Shown here in pieces: positions 1-8,985 of a stretch of 64,000 bases of DNA. Each line of letters opens with the position of its first letter. Position 1 is the first letter of the stretch. The DNA is from Alkalitalea saponilacus (GTDB taxonomy: Bacteria; Bacteroidota; Bacteroidia; Bacteroidales; Marinilabiliaceae). A model generated the notes under the pieces. It ran no database searches. It saw nothing but the letters and a program-made list of their open reading frames with translations, and was not told the DNA's origin. The translations under genes were made by a program, and so were the position numbers. The stretch spans positions 1 through 64,000 of the forward strand of contig NZ_FUYV01000018.1 of the NCBI RefSeq assembly GCF_900168165.1, written 5' to 3'.

Positions 1-1
1 C

Positions 2-715
2 GTCACCATGCCGTTCGGAACTGCTTTGACAAGCCTCACTCCAGTCATTGAACTTTCTGAAAATGCAACCATCACACCACTTTCTGAAGACATCCAAGAT
101 TTCTCTTATTCCGTGACATACAGTGTAACAGCAGAAGATGGAGTGACCACCAAAGAGTATTTGGTCACAGTCAACATCGCACCAAACGACAAGGCTGTTA
201 TTACTTATTTCTATATCAATGATCAAGTAAGTGACACCGAAATTGATTTTGATAACTTTGCAATATCTTTGAAAATGCCTCCGGGATACGCATTGAACAA
301 CCTGACTCCGGAAATCGAGGTTTCTGAAAACGCAGAGATCTCCCCTGCTTCAGGCTTCCCTCGTGATTTCACAGAAAGTGTGGAATATATAGTAACCTCT
401 GAGAGTGGCGTTCAACAAGCATGGCTGGTAACTGTCACCAATGAAATATCTACTGCTATTTCGGAGGAGAAATCTCTAAGCATTAAAGCATATCCAAATC
501 CAACAAATGGTTTAATCAGCGTGGAAAGTAGTTTGCCGGTTCAATCAATCAGCATAATAGCTCCTGATGGACGACAGATGTTTTATCAGAGTTATTCCGA
601 TGAACTAAGTATTGGAATCAATCTTTCGGATTTCAGCAGCGGAGTTTACCTATTAAAGGTCATTACAACCAACAATCAACTTTCAATTCTGAGAATTCTT
701 GTTAACAAAAATTAA
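2..715 (+). CDS. C-terminal part of a T9SS-secreted protein with DUF5018-like repeats (5' end outside window)
   Basis: The frame is open to the left edge, so only about 237 C-terminal residues are visible; the internal ATG at base 8 is unlikely to be the true start. Two beta-rich Ig-like repeats follow each other (about residues 1-57 and 65-147). Each contains a version of LTPxIEVSENAxIxPASG, then a VxYxVTxExG stretch ending in VTV, as in DUF5018-type repeats. After a short linker comes a typical T9SS type A sorting domain, starting AYPNPTNGLISVE and ending with GVYLLKV and a basic tail. Such proteins cross the outer membrane through T9SS and are released or anchored to the surface. The same repeat occurs in the next gene, so the two may share a binding role. 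The catalytic or ligand-binding part lies upstream and cannot be named. Confidence 0.85.
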   Translation, partial: VTMPFGTALTSLTPVIELSENATITPLSEDIQDFSYSVTYSVTAEDGVTTKEYLVTVNIAPNDKAVITYFYINDQVSDTEIDFDNFAISLKMPPGYALNNLTPEIEVSENAEISPASGFPRDFTESVEYIVTSESGVQQAWLVTVTNEISTAISEEKSLSIKAYPNPTNGLISVESSLPVQSISIIAPDGRQMFYQSYSDELSIGINLSDFSSGVYLLKVITTNNQLSILRILVNKN

Positions 716-751
716 CTTAAAAACATCTTTAATCACCTGATTTAAGGAATG

Positions 752-780
752 TTATTCCCGATCATTATGATCGGGAATAA
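752..780 (+). terminator. Hairpin terminator after the first T9SS cargo gene
   Basis: A perfect 13-bp stem (arm TTATTCCCGATCA) with a 3-nt loop lies about 36 bases after the stop codon. It has no long T-run behind it, so termination strength is uncertain, but position and symmetry fit an intrinsic terminator. Confidence 0.6.
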
Positions 781-908
781 TCGTTCGTCACCAAAAAAGA
801 ACTGACTGCCTACAATAAGCATCCATCTATAAAAAACAGGATGAGTAAATCCGAATCCCGACGTAATTTGCATCTTATTTAGAACAAAACAAGACCAAAA
901 TTACTGAG

Positions 909-3900
909 ATGATAACATCCAATAAACTCCTGTTAATCCTTGCTACTGTGGCTCTTTTTTATGTTGCTGCCAACGTGGAAGCACAAAAGCGTCAAAGACC
1001 ATCTCTTCCGGACACAGATTTATCTGAGAAACAAAAAGCAAGGAAAGAATTTATACAGCAGGAATGGGAGGCTTACATGGCTCTCAAATCGGCATCCGAA
1101 ACCCTTCAAACCGATGAGAACATAGATGTAACCTTTTACCATCTCACCATTGATGTGAATACAACGGCTCAAAGCATTTCCGGAAACACCTATATTGAAC
1201 TAAAATCTACAGTAAATAATCTGACACAGGTTAAACTTAACTTGCACACATCCATGACGGTCACAGCTGTTGGGGAAAATGCCATATCATGGTCCCGTTC
1301 AGGAAGCAATGTACTGAACCTTAATCTCGACCAATCCTACAACATTGGTGAAACAGTCAACTTGCGAATATACTATAATGGAACACCTATAATACCTGCA
1401 GGGACCGGTAAAGGTTTCCGTTTCTTAACACATTCATCAACCGTGCCAGCAGTGACAGCCCTTAGCACACCCTATCTGGCTCATTATTGGTTTCCCTGTA
1501 AGGATGGCCCCTACGACAAAGCCGACAGTGTTAAAGTAGACATCATTGTTCCTGATGTTTCTTACCAGGGATATCCACTTATGGGAGTCTCCAACGGCAT
1601 GTTATATGATACCATCATTGATGGGGGGAAACGCACCTATCGCTGGAAACACAATTATCCCATTGTGCCCTATTATGTATCGGTTTCTGTTTCCAATTAC
1701 CGGGTATTTGGAGAACAATACAATCGCAATGGGCATGACTTTCCGTTGACTTATTATGTATTCCCAAATGATTATAATACGGCCCTTTCAACCTTTAGTG
1801 GTGTACCCGATGTTTTCGATGCCTTTATACACTATTTTGGCGACTACCCATTTAAAACTGAAAAATATGGAATGACCCAAATAGCCAGTGGCTTAACCTA
1901 CATTGAAAAGCAAACCAATTCTATTATGGCCTCAGTTGCTCCTTCTGCCTGGTGGCTGGTGGTTCATGAACTGGCTCACATGTGGTTTGGAAATTCCATT
2001 ACCAACCGCCCATGGAACCATGTATGGCTCAATGAAGGTTTCGCCACATATGCCGAAGCTTTGCATGAGGAATACTATTTTGGAAAAGCAGCTTACCATC
2101 AATATATGAATAACACACTTACCAGTGGTTGGGATTACACCAGAACGCTTTATTTATCAGACGACAGCAACCCAACTCAGATATTTCATTTTTTTTACTA
2201 TGATAAAGGCGCATGGGTACTCCACATGTTGCGTAATCATTTAGGAGATGACCTTTTTTTTGAAATTTTAAAATCATATGCACAGGATCCAGAGTTCAAA
2301 TATCTATACGTTAATACAGAAACTTTTAGAGAATATATAGAGTCTAAGTCTGGAATGGATTTGGAAGTTTTTTTTGACCAATGGGTGTATGGTACCTCAT
2401 TCCCTGACATCAGTTTCAACTATAGTTATGACCCTTCAACCGGTAAAAATGGGGTTACTATTTCACAAATACAGAGTTGGTGGACTTATGACCGGTACAT
2501 ATACGAGATGTATCTGCCTTTACGCTTCACACTTTCAGATGGTTCAGTTGTTGAGGAGAAGGTATTTAATAACCAAAGAATCCAATCCTTTCATTTCGAC
2601 CATGGACTTAGTGTAACAAATATGCAATTAGATCCTGATCAATGGAACATGATCTGGTGGTCTGGAAGAAATACCAGTCTGGCAGTTCCACCCGCCCCAA
2701 TGATTACCTCCTTTAACATACCCGGACAGGTAAACAATACCGTGATTAATGAATTGACACGCACAATTCTAATAACCATGCCAGCTGAAACCAGCTTAAC
2801 CACTCTCTCCCCTGCAATAGGATTAACAGCCAACACCACCGTCTCACCGACATCGGGTGTACCCAATGATTTTTCATCACCAGTTAAATATACAGTTACT
2901 GGGATCAATCATTCTCAAAGAATCTATACTGTATATGTATCAACCGTTCCAAGTGATGAAAAACTAATTACGTCCTTTACCATACCCAATTATATCAGTT
3001 CGGAAATTGACCATGATGAGGAAACCATTTTGGTGATAATGCCTCCGGGAACTGATATTACCAATTTAGTTCCGGGCATAACAGTTTCAGTGAATGCAGA
3101 AGTCAGTCCAGCCTCAGGTATTGCGCAAGACTTTACTTCCCCGGTACCCTATACCGTAACTGCCGAAAACCAAACACAAAAGAGCTATACCGTTACTGTT
3201 GAACTGGATATCACTCCTGACGTAACCAATATATGGAATGGGAACATATCAACTGACTGGAACCATCCAGGCAACTGGAGCCATGGAGTTCCTCAAGAAC
3301 AGATGAGCGTGCACATTGGAGCCTACATGACACGTTTCCCTACAATCAGCAGCAATGTCACCATCAAAAATCTTACAGTTGATGCCGGTGCCACATTAAT
3401 GCAAGTTTCAGGGACACTAACCATTCAGGGAGAGTTCAGATTAAAATCCTCTTCCGAAGTGAATGCCTCCTATATTATGACGGGCGGCAGTATTGATATT
3501 GAGCCTGAAAAGGTAATCATTGAACAGGTGATATCAAACCCGGGATACAACTATGCTATTTCCTCTCCGGTTTCGGGGTCTCTGGCAACCAGGTTAAACT
3601 CTGGCATTACCGGCACTACTTACATCTATAACAACCCAACCAACACGTACCTCCAACTCGATGAAAACGAACCGTTTGAACCCGGAACAGGGATGGTTTT
3701 TAGGAATAATGACCACATCCAGTTTTCAGGTGTGATCAACACAGGGAGTGTTATTGTACCGCTTACCAGAACTTCAGCTGGGCTAGGTTGGAATTTTATA
3801 GGTAATCCATATACCGCAGCAGTTGACTGGCGATCATTAAACAAGACTAATGTGGACGACCTGTTCTGGATTTACCGAAATGACTTGGGCACGTATGGTA

Positions 3901-4805
3901 CATTTAATAACAATACCGGTCTTGCTGTTGGCTTAAATGATCCACCATATCTTATTCCTTCCGGGCACGCCATATGGGTGAGGGTAACTCTCGGTCAAGC
4001 AGAAGGGGCTGTAACCTTCAGCCCTAATGCAATGGTTCACAACCCATTCTCTTATCTTAAAGCGAAAAAGCCACACGATTACTCGTTCATAAAACTGATT
4101 TCCAGGTATAACGGGCATTCCGATGAAGCAGCAATTGCCTTTGTTCCTGAGTCCACCAAAGGAGCTTCCGATCCATATGATAGTGATAAACTCTTTGGTA
4201 ATAACAGAAAAACAGCTGAAATCTACACCCTGTCGCAAGGTAGACCCTTGGCTATTAATGCACTGCCACAAGAAGAATCAATGACCATCCCCCTCGGAGT
4301 TTTTGTCAGAAGATCAGGGGTACTGGGAATGCAGTTGAGTGATCATGACCTTACTGATAACACAGTGGTTTTGCTAAGGGATAAACTGACAGGTGAAATT
4401 ACGGATCTGACTTCCGGCCAACGTTACAGGACTTACCTTCGAATAACAGAGGAGCATTACATGGAGAAAGTTAAGGAGGAAGATAAACCCACTCGTATTG
4501 ATGACCGTTTCGAACTCATCATCACCAAATCAACCCCCACCGGGTTTAAAGAAGAATTGAATTCGGAGTTACAAAACCCTAGCAATGATGACGTACATGT
4601 TTATAATTCTGTAAATGGAATTATCGTTTATGCCGAAACCAAATCATCACCTTTCTATTTGCTTTATGATTCAACAGGAAGGAGAATATCAACCGAAACT
4701 CTCCAACCTTACGAAGAAAACAATATAAATCTTCCACAGAGAGGCATTTATATTATTTCAATAATATGGGAAGATAATGTGAAGAATAGAAAAATTATTT
4801 TTTAA
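909..4805 (+). CDS. Secreted M1-family metallopeptidase with DUF5018-like repeats and T9SS-like C-terminus
   Basis: A 1298-residue protein with an N-terminal signal peptide (hydrophobic residues about 6-23, ending near VEAQ). An M1 aminopeptidase module spans about residues 50-590. The zinc site is complete: HELAHMW at 353-359 and the third ligand in WLNEGF (E376), the HExxH-x18-E spacing of gluzincins. The exopeptidase GxMEN motif is divergent; an IEKQT stretch sits where relatives carry MEHQT. Two DUF5018-like repeats (about 598-680 and 688-765) resemble those of the preceding gene. A beta-rich region about 775-1060 follows, of the kind seen in large Bacteroidota surface proteins. The last 80 residues resemble a T9SS sorting domain, ending GIYIISI and a basic tail. 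Likely an extracellular or surface peptidase. No Shine-Dalgarno is visible, as usual in this phylum. Confidence 0.88.
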   Translation: MITSNKLLLILATVALFYVAANVEAQKRQRPSLPDTDLSEKQKARKEFIQQEWEAYMALKSASETLQTDENIDVTFYHLTIDVNTTAQSISGNTYIELKSTVNNLTQVKLNLHTSMTVTAVGENAISWSRSGSNVLNLNLDQSYNIGETVNLRIYYNGTPIIPAGTGKGFRFLTHSSTVPAVTALSTPYLAHYWFPCKDGPYDKADSVKVDIIVPDVSYQGYPLMGVSNGMLYDTIIDGGKRTYRWKHNYPIVPYYVSVSVSNYRVFGEQYNRNGHDFPLTYYVFPNDYNTALSTFSGVPDVFDAFIHYFGDYPFKTEKYGMTQIASGLTYIEKQTNSIMASVAPSAWWLVVHELAHMWFGNSITNRPWNHVWLNEGFATYAEALHEEYYFGKAAYHQYMNNTLTSGWDYTRTLYLSDDSNPTQIFHFFYYDKGAWVLHMLRNHLGDDLFFEILKSYAQDPEFKYLYVNTETFREYIESKSGMDLEVFFDQWVYGTSFPDISFNYSYDPSTGKNGVTISQIQSWWTYDRYIYEMYLPLRFTLSDGSVVEEKVFNNQRIQSFHFDHGLSVTNMQLDPDQWNMIWWSGRNTSLAVPPAPMITSFNIPGQVNNTVINELTRTILITMPAETSLTTLSPAIGLTANTTVSPTSGVPNDFSSPVKYTVTGINHSQRIYTVYVSTVPSDEKLITSFTIPNYISSEIDHDEETILVIMPPGTDITNLVPGITVSVNAEVSPASGIAQDFTSPVPYTVTAENQTQKSYTVTVELDITPDVTNIWNGNISTDWNHPGNWSHGVPQEQMSVHIGAYMTRFPTISSNVTIKNLTVDAGATLMQVSGTLTIQGEFRLKSSSEVNASYIMTGGSIDIEPEKVIIEQVISNPGYNYAISSPVSGSLATRLNSGITGTTYIYNNPTNTYLQLDENEPFEPGTGMVFRNNDHIQFSGVINTGSVIVPLTRTSAGLGWNFIGNPYTAAVDWRSLNKTNVDDLFWIYRNDLGTYGTFNNNTGLAVGLNDPPYLIPSGHAIWVRVTLGQAEGAVTFSPNAMVHNPFSYLKAKKPHDYSFIKLISRYNGHSDEAAIAFVPESTKGASDPYDSDKLFGNNRKTAEIYTLSQGRPLAINALPQEESMTIPLGVFVRRSGVLGMQLSDHDLTDNTVVLLRDKLTGEITDLTSGQRYRTYLRITEEHYMEKVKEEDKPTRIDDRFELIITKSTPTGFKEELNSELQNPSNDDVHVYNSVNGIIVYAETKSSPFYLLYDSTGRRISTETLQPYEENNINLPQRGIYIISIIWEDNVKNRKIIF

Positions 4806-4838
4806 ATAAGGAATAAGGTGTAAGCGGGAGGTGTTGGA

Positions 4839-5042
4839 ATGAACTGTATATTAAAAAAAGATTATCATTCACCAAGAATCACAATAGTGCCTTGTGATTT
4901 TACCATTACTTTGCTTGGGGAATCATCACCTCCCCCATTTCCATCTGCTTTCGAGGATGCCTCGCCCCAAAAAGCAAATAACAATTCGCCTTTTAGGGAT
5001 AGGATGTTTGAAAAAAACCCGCTTGACTCATGGAATGACTAA
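4839..5042 (+). CDS. Small Bacteroidota-type peptide (67 aa), function unknown
   Basis: Starts LKKDYHSPRITIVPCDF and continues with a serine/proline-rich part and an NNNSPFRD motif. This resembles the small hypothetical peptides (KKxYxxPxIxxI... followed by a Pro/Ser/Asn-rich tail) common in Bacteroidota, whose function is unknown. It begins 33 bases after the metallopeptidase stop and ends at the strong bidirectional terminator, so it is probably co-transcribed with that gene. A GGGAGG sequence 7 bases before the ATG is an unusually good Shine-Dalgarno for this phylum and supports the start. Its contents are too short for domain assignment; it could still be a chance frame. Confidence 0.5.
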   Translation: MNCILKKDYHSPRITIVPCDFTITLLGESSPPPFPSAFEDASPQKANNNSPFRDRMFEKNPLDSWND

Positions 5043-5080
5043 ACAACAACGGCTGCCTAAAAAGGCAGCCGTTGTTGTTT
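5041..5080. terminator. Bidirectional terminator between convergent operons
   Basis: A perfect 18-bp stem (5041-5058 with 5063-5080; core CGGCTGCC/GGCAGCCG) and an AAAA loop lie between the plus-strand peptidase genes and the end of the minus-strand glycan operon. The outer parts of the arms are A/C-rich and T/G-rich, so it can work from both sides. Confidence 0.85.
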
Positions 5081-5101
5081 GGTTCTTTTCAGATATTATA
5101 T

Positions 5102-6268
5102 TTATGTGAGAATTTTCTTCACTGTTGCCACAATTGTATCAATTTCTTCACCGGTTAAAAGCGGATATATGGGCAACGATACATTCCCCTTCCATATTTT
5201 CTCCGCCACAGGAAAACCCTCCGGAATAAGGTGATAATGTTCGCGATAGTAACTCATGCGATGCATTGGTTTATAATGCACAGAAGTACCAACTCCAGCC
5301 TCCGACATCAATTCGATAAAACGATTACGCGAAACGGGTGAATTTTCGTTTAAAACCACAGGAAACAAATGCCAGGCATGATTCTCCAGAGGCACTTTAC
5401 ATGCAGGCAAGTCAATCATTGGCATACCTGAAAATTCACGATAATATACCTCTGCTACCTGTTGTCTGGCCAGCCTCATTTCATCGGCATATTCCATTTG
5501 GGCAATACCAATGGCCGCATTTATATCAGGCATATTGTATTTGTACCCGGGAGCCACCACATCGTACTCCCACGAAGGTTTGTCAGACGTAAACCTGTCC
5601 CACACATCCCGGTTAATACCGTGCAAACGCATGGTTTTAACGCGCTTGTAAATCTCCTCATCGTTGGTGGTCAGCATACCGCCTTCGCCGGTTGTTATGG
5701 TTTTATTGGCGTAAAAGCTGAAACAGGTTACATCAGCCATATTCCCCACCATTGTTCCGTTCAAGGAAGCCGGAAAAGCGTGTGCAGCGTCTTCCATCAC
5801 TTTAATCCCGTGTATTTTGCAAATATCCAGAATGCCTGTTCCATTGTTATTCAGCATTTCAGCCGGATGGCCACCGTAATGAACCACAATCAGATATTTT
5901 ACATCGGGATTTTTTTTGATGGCCTCAGTGAGAATTTCCGGCGTAATTAACTGAGTTTCGTACTCCACATCCAGAAATACCGGGTCGGCGTTTAAATAAC
6001 GTATCACCTCAGCCGAAGCGGTAAAGGTCATATCCGGAACAAACACCTTATCACCCGGCTGCACACCCAATGCTTCCAAACCCAAATGAAGAGCGGCCGT
6101 ACAGCTGTTCACCGAGCAGGCATATTTTGCACCCGTTCGTTCAACAAACATCTCCTCAAACTTCATGGCTTTGCCGGCAGTGGTTAACCAGCCACTTTTT
6201 ATAACTTCTTCCAGGTACTTGAACTCATTGCCACTGCAAGAGACACGGGAGAACGGAATTTTCAACAT
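5102..6268 (-). CDS. DegT/DnrJ/EryC1/StrS-family PLP aminotransferase for a nucleotide sugar
   Basis: A 388-residue protein of the sugar aminotransferase family, which moves an amino group from glutamate to a 4-keto or 3-keto nucleotide sugar. The PLP lysine is K189 in FSFYANKTITTGEGG, and the pyridine-binding aspartate is D160 in MEDAAHAF. The FYANKTITTGEGG form is closest, from memory, to the ArnB/PglE/PseC group acting on UDP-4-keto sugars, so a UDP-4-amino sugar for the initiating position is a reasonable guess. It is the last gene of the long minus-strand glycan operon, ending just before the bidirectional terminator. No dehydratase of the PglF/PseB type is in the window, so its substrate must come from elsewhere. 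Confidence 0.88.
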   Translation of the reverse strand: MLKIPFSRVSCSGNEFKYLEEVIKSGWLTTAGKAMKFEEMFVERTGAKYACSVNSCTAALHLGLEALGVQPGDKVFVPDMTFTASAEVIRYLNADPVFLDVEYETQLITPEILTEAIKKNPDVKYLIVVHYGGHPAEMLNNNGTGILDICKIHGIKVMEDAAHAFPASLNGTMVGNMADVTCFSFYANKTITTGEGGMLTTNDEEIYKRVKTMRLHGINRDVWDRFTSDKPSWEYDVVAPGYKYNMPDINAAIGIAQMEYADEMRLARQQVAEVYYREFSGMPMIDLPACKVPLENHAWHLFPVVLNENSPVSRNRFIELMSEAGVGTSVHYKPMHRMSYYREHYHLIPEGFPVAEKIWKGNVSLPIYPLLTGEEIDTIVATVKKILT

Positions 6269-6287
6269 ATATTGATTATTTTTGAGT

Positions 6288-6944
6288 TCAATTTTCTATT
6301 CTAAAACCAGCTTTCTCACAAACAATTTCCACACTTCTTTCTGGCGTTACATTGGCATTAAAATACTCTTTAATATTATTTTCAATTTGCTGTCGATATG
6401 CATGGTCAGTTGTGAGTTTTTTTACTGCATCTTGCACCTCATCTTCCCCTCCATTAATAAAATGAATGTTTTTGCCGTGTTCCAAAGGAACCGGCAAAAG
6501 ATTCTTAATTGGAGTAGCAATCATGGCTTTTCCCAAAGCCATAAACTCGCCAAGTTTCCATCCATGACAATCCATAATAACCGGGGTGTTGAATACCACT
6601 GCCGAATCCTTTATCTTGGTGAGATAATCCGACATGGGAACCTTCTCCTCCATGATCAAATCCTCAAAGCCCGGAATATCGTTTCTGGAACGCGGTGCAA
6701 ACCCACCTTCAAACTTCACTCCATCCATATTTTTACAGGCTCTGATGTAATTAGCACGGTACTGATTGGTTTGTCCCTCTTTTTTCCACAATGCACCTGC
6801 AAAAAAGATGTAATCACCGGTTGTCTCTTTTTTGTGATAATAGCTCAAATACTGACGATTCATTTGCGCATAATAATCGGCAAAAAACCGGCGCTTGTCC
6901 GGCACCCTTTTATGTGTCAACAGGTAGTTAAAAACAGCCCTCAT
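6288..6944 (-). CDS. Glycosyltransferase-like protein, C-terminal half (split gene)
   Basis: 218 residues with a GT-B C-terminal look: GDYIFFAGALWKKEG, then CHGWKLGEFMALGKAMIATP, the E-x-MALGKAMIATP part matching the donor-binding region of group 1 glycosyltransferases. Its ATG overlaps the stop of the preceding 118-residue frame as ATGA. The two frames together would make a protein of about 337 residues, a normal size for this family, with the first supplying the N-terminal Rossmann half. Adding one A to an A5 run 6 bases before the stop would fuse them (reading AEKTAMRAVF). Either the gene is split and translationally coupled, or a base is missing. Confidence 0.7.
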   Translation of the reverse strand: MRAVFNYLLTHKRVPDKRRFFADYYAQMNRQYLSYYHKKETTGDYIFFAGALWKKEGQTNQYRANYIRACKNMDGVKFEGGFAPRSRNDIPGFEDLIMEEKVPMSDYLTKIKDSAVVFNTPVIMDCHGWKLGEFMALGKAMIATPIKNLLPVPLEHGKNIHFINGGEDEVQDAVKKLTTDHAYRQQIENNIKEYFNANVTPERSVEIVCEKAGFRIEN

Positions 6945-7297
6945 AGCCGTTTTTCTGCTTGTGAATACAACCGAACAGCAAACCCGGGTCCAACAGAAGC
7001 TAATTTAGGATATTTCGACAAATCAGTTTTTTCAGGGTTAATGTTGATTTTCCCGAATGCATCGCACCAATCCATTGCCGCTTCATCAATGACGTAACTA
7101 TCGCCATAATCGAAAATCAGTTTAGTCAAGCTTTTCCCGGATTTAATAACAACCGGCACAAAGGTGTTGTTATGCTTAAACTGGCTGAAATATTTCCCGG
7201 AAAACTTAACATTTCCAAAGACTTTTTTCAGGCCATAAATATAGTACGACGAATAAAGTATGTCGCAGGCACGGTCAACGTAAACGGTGGTTTGCAT
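6941..7297 (-). CDS. Glycosyltransferase-like protein, N-terminal half (split gene)
   Basis: 118 residues starting MQTTVYVDRACDILYSSYYI. It has alternating strand/helix character but no complete catalytic motif, and it ends at a stop overlapping the next start. Alone it is too short for a glycosyltransferase. Together with the following frame it forms the expected two-domain protein. It begins 18 bases after the sugar transferase gene, inside the same operon. If the fusion in vivo is absent, the enzyme may work as two polypeptides or be dead. Confidence 0.6.
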   Translation of the reverse strand: MQTTVYVDRACDILYSSYYIYGLKKVFGNVKFSGKYFSQFKHNNTFVPVVIKSGKSLTKLIFDYGDSYVIDEAAMDWCDAFGKININPEKTDLSKYPKLASVGPGFAVRLYSQAEKRL

Positions 7298-7315
7298 ATT
7301 TTTATTATGATTAAA

Positions 7316-7909
7316 CTATTTAAAGACTACTGTCCAAAAAGTGCGTGCTAATATCAATAAATCACCAAAGAAACTGTGATTTCTCACATAGGCTTCGTAC
7401 AAATCAAGTTTTCGGGGTAAAATTTCATTTCGGTAGGTTCCCTCCTTGTCTTTGGCCGCTGCTAAAATCTCCTCCTCATTTCTAAATTCGAGTGATGCAT
7501 TATCTGTAATCCCGGGTTTTACGGTCAATACCACCGACCAACGCTCAGGATAAGCGTTCACCCATTTTTCAACTTCGGGACGTGGTCCCACAAAGGACAT
7601 TTCTCCTTTCAATACATTAAGCAATTGAGGCAATTCGTCCAACTTGCTTTTTCTCAACAGTCTGCCAATGCCAGTTACACGACTGGCATCTCCCGCGTCA
7701 AAACTCCCGTCAGAAGCTTCCTTTCGTACACTCATAGTACGAAATTTATACATCCTGAAAAAGCACCCGTTTTTACCCACTCGCTTTTGAATAAAAAACA
7801 ACGGAAAACCATCGGTCAATAATATGGCCACTGCCACCAAAGCAAACAAAGGCAAAAAAATCAGCAACAAAAACAGAGAAAGGAAAAAATCAAATATTCT
7901 TTTGAGCAT
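7316..7909 (-). CDS. Initiating sugar transferase (PglC-like monotopic phosphoglycosyl transferase)
   Basis: 197 residues, the size of the minimal PglC-type enzymes. An N-terminal re-entrant hydrophobic helix (about 5-32) is followed by FIQKRVGKNGCFFRMYKFRT, then KSKLDELPQLLNVLKGEMSF and VGPRPE, which are the signature motifs of the bacterial sugar transferase family; the Asp-Glu dyad is in KLDELPQ. It transfers a sugar phosphate from a UDP-sugar to undecaprenyl phosphate at the inner face of the cytoplasmic membrane and so starts the glycan chain. The small size without extra membrane helices separates it from WbaP/WcaJ. Its gene lies near the end of the operon, next to an aminotransferase that could make its substrate. 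Confidence 0.92.
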   Translation of the reverse strand: MLKRIFDFFLSLFLLLIFLPLFALVAVAILLTDGFPLFFIQKRVGKNGCFFRMYKFRTMSVRKEASDGSFDAGDASRVTGIGRLLRKSKLDELPQLLNVLKGEMSFVGPRPEVEKWVNAYPERWSVVLTVKPGITDNASLEFRNEEEILAAAKDKEGTYRNEILPRKLDLYEAYVRNHSFFGDLLILARTFWTVVFK

Positions 7910-7947
7910 GAAAATAATTTTGCGTCTCCGCGTTTAACATACATCCA

Positions 7948-8985
7948 TCACCTCGACAGGCTGCTCTTCCGGAATCGGCCTTTCTGACCTAAAGCCAATG
8001 CGACTAATCCTCTCGCATAGCCTGTCCCGTATGAAAAATGGAGAATAAAAAAGCTCCAAAACAAATGAAACATCAATGGATGTTTGTGTTTAAAACTAAG
8101 CTTTACAGAAATACCAACCAGTAAAGCAAGGTAGGTCAAAACACCAACCAAATAAACATAAAACAATGGCTTTAATAGAAGCGACAACATAGCTCCACCA
8201 AACAGGAACAAGACAAATAAAAAAGGAATTAATTGGCGTACCGTTGGAATGCCACCAAGTTTGTATCCTGCCAAAGGCTTATATAAGCCATACTGAAAAT
8301 ACATTTTATAAAGTTTCGAAAAGGAGTCTCTGGCAAAATATTTCACCACGATATCCGGAATCAGAAATATCTTCATCCCGGCATTTTTCATGCGACCGTT
8401 AAACTCGTCATCCTGATTACGAACCAGGTCTTCATCGAACATGCCTGCTTTTTGAAAAACCTCTTTTCTAAAACAACCAAACGGAACCGTATCTACCTCT
8501 TTTATCTTGTTACTTCCAATCCTAAAATAAGAATTTCCTACTCCCAAGGGATGACTCAAAGCAATGGCAATTGCTTTGCTCTTTAATTTGTCGTTTGCAG
8601 GAACAGTATCCACCACTCCGCCTACATTATCGGCATTTAAGGCAAAAAGTGCTTTTACCAGTCTGGAAATATAGTTTGACGGATAAACAGAATGTGCATC
8701 CATTCGTACAATGACATCTCCGGACGAGGAGTTTATGCTTCGGTTCAAACCATAGGGAACAGTCAGCTCCGGGTTATCCACCATCTGAATTTTTAATCCG
8801 CTGTTTTCCGAGACAAACTTCTCAACCACCTTTCGTGTGCTGTCGGTCGACATTCCATCGGCAATGATAATCTCCAGTTTCTCTGAAGGATAATCCTGAG
8901 ATAAAACAGTTTTTAAAGTGGCATCAATATACTTCTCCTCGTTTCGAATGGGTAAAACAACCGAAACATAAGGGTGTTCCGTCAT
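7948..8985 (-). CDS. Family 2 glycosyltransferase with C-terminal membrane helices (ExoA-like)
   Basis: 345 residues. The GT-A domain begins YVSVVLPIRNEEKYIDATL; ADG at 42-44 and the MDAH motif at 95-98 stand where the metal and nucleotide sugar bind. After a KYFARDSFSKLYKMYFQYG stretch typical of the succinoglycan ExoA group, three hydrophobic helices fill the last 110 residues (LIPFLFVLFLFGGAML, YVYLVGVLTYLALLVGI, HLFWSFFILHFSYGTG). It probably adds a sugar to the lipid-linked glycan at the inner membrane. The stop of the upstream CapK-like gene overlaps its start by 4 bases, indicating translational coupling. Donor and linkage cannot be told from sequence. Confidence 0.9.
   Translation of the reverse strand: MTEHPYVSVVLPIRNEEKYIDATLKTVLSQDYPSEKLEIIIADGMSTDSTRKVVEKFVSENSGLKIQMVDNPELTVPYGLNRSINSSSGDVIVRMDAHSVYPSNYISRLVKALFALNADNVGGVVDTVPANDKLKSKAIAIALSHPLGVGNSYFRIGSNKIKEVDTVPFGCFRKEVFQKAGMFDEDLVRNQDDEFNGRMKNAGMKIFLIPDIVVKYFARDSFSKLYKMYFQYGLYKPLAGYKLGGIPTVRQLIPFLFVLFLFGGAMLSLLLKPLFYVYLVGVLTYLALLVGISVKLSFKHKHPLMFHLFWSFFILHFSYGTGYARGLVALALGQKGRFRKSSLSR

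Noticed and set aside
5462-5950. 162-codon plus-strand frame inside the aminotransferase gene
   Set aside because: Antisense to the PLP domain of a well-supported enzyme; composition is that of a shadow frame.
6282-7097. 271-codon plus-strand open frame over the split glycosyltransferase
   Set aside because: It lies antisense to two frames with clear glycosyltransferase features and has a Cys/Phe/His-rich composition without family resemblance. I considered it because it spans the split point, but it is a shadow frame.
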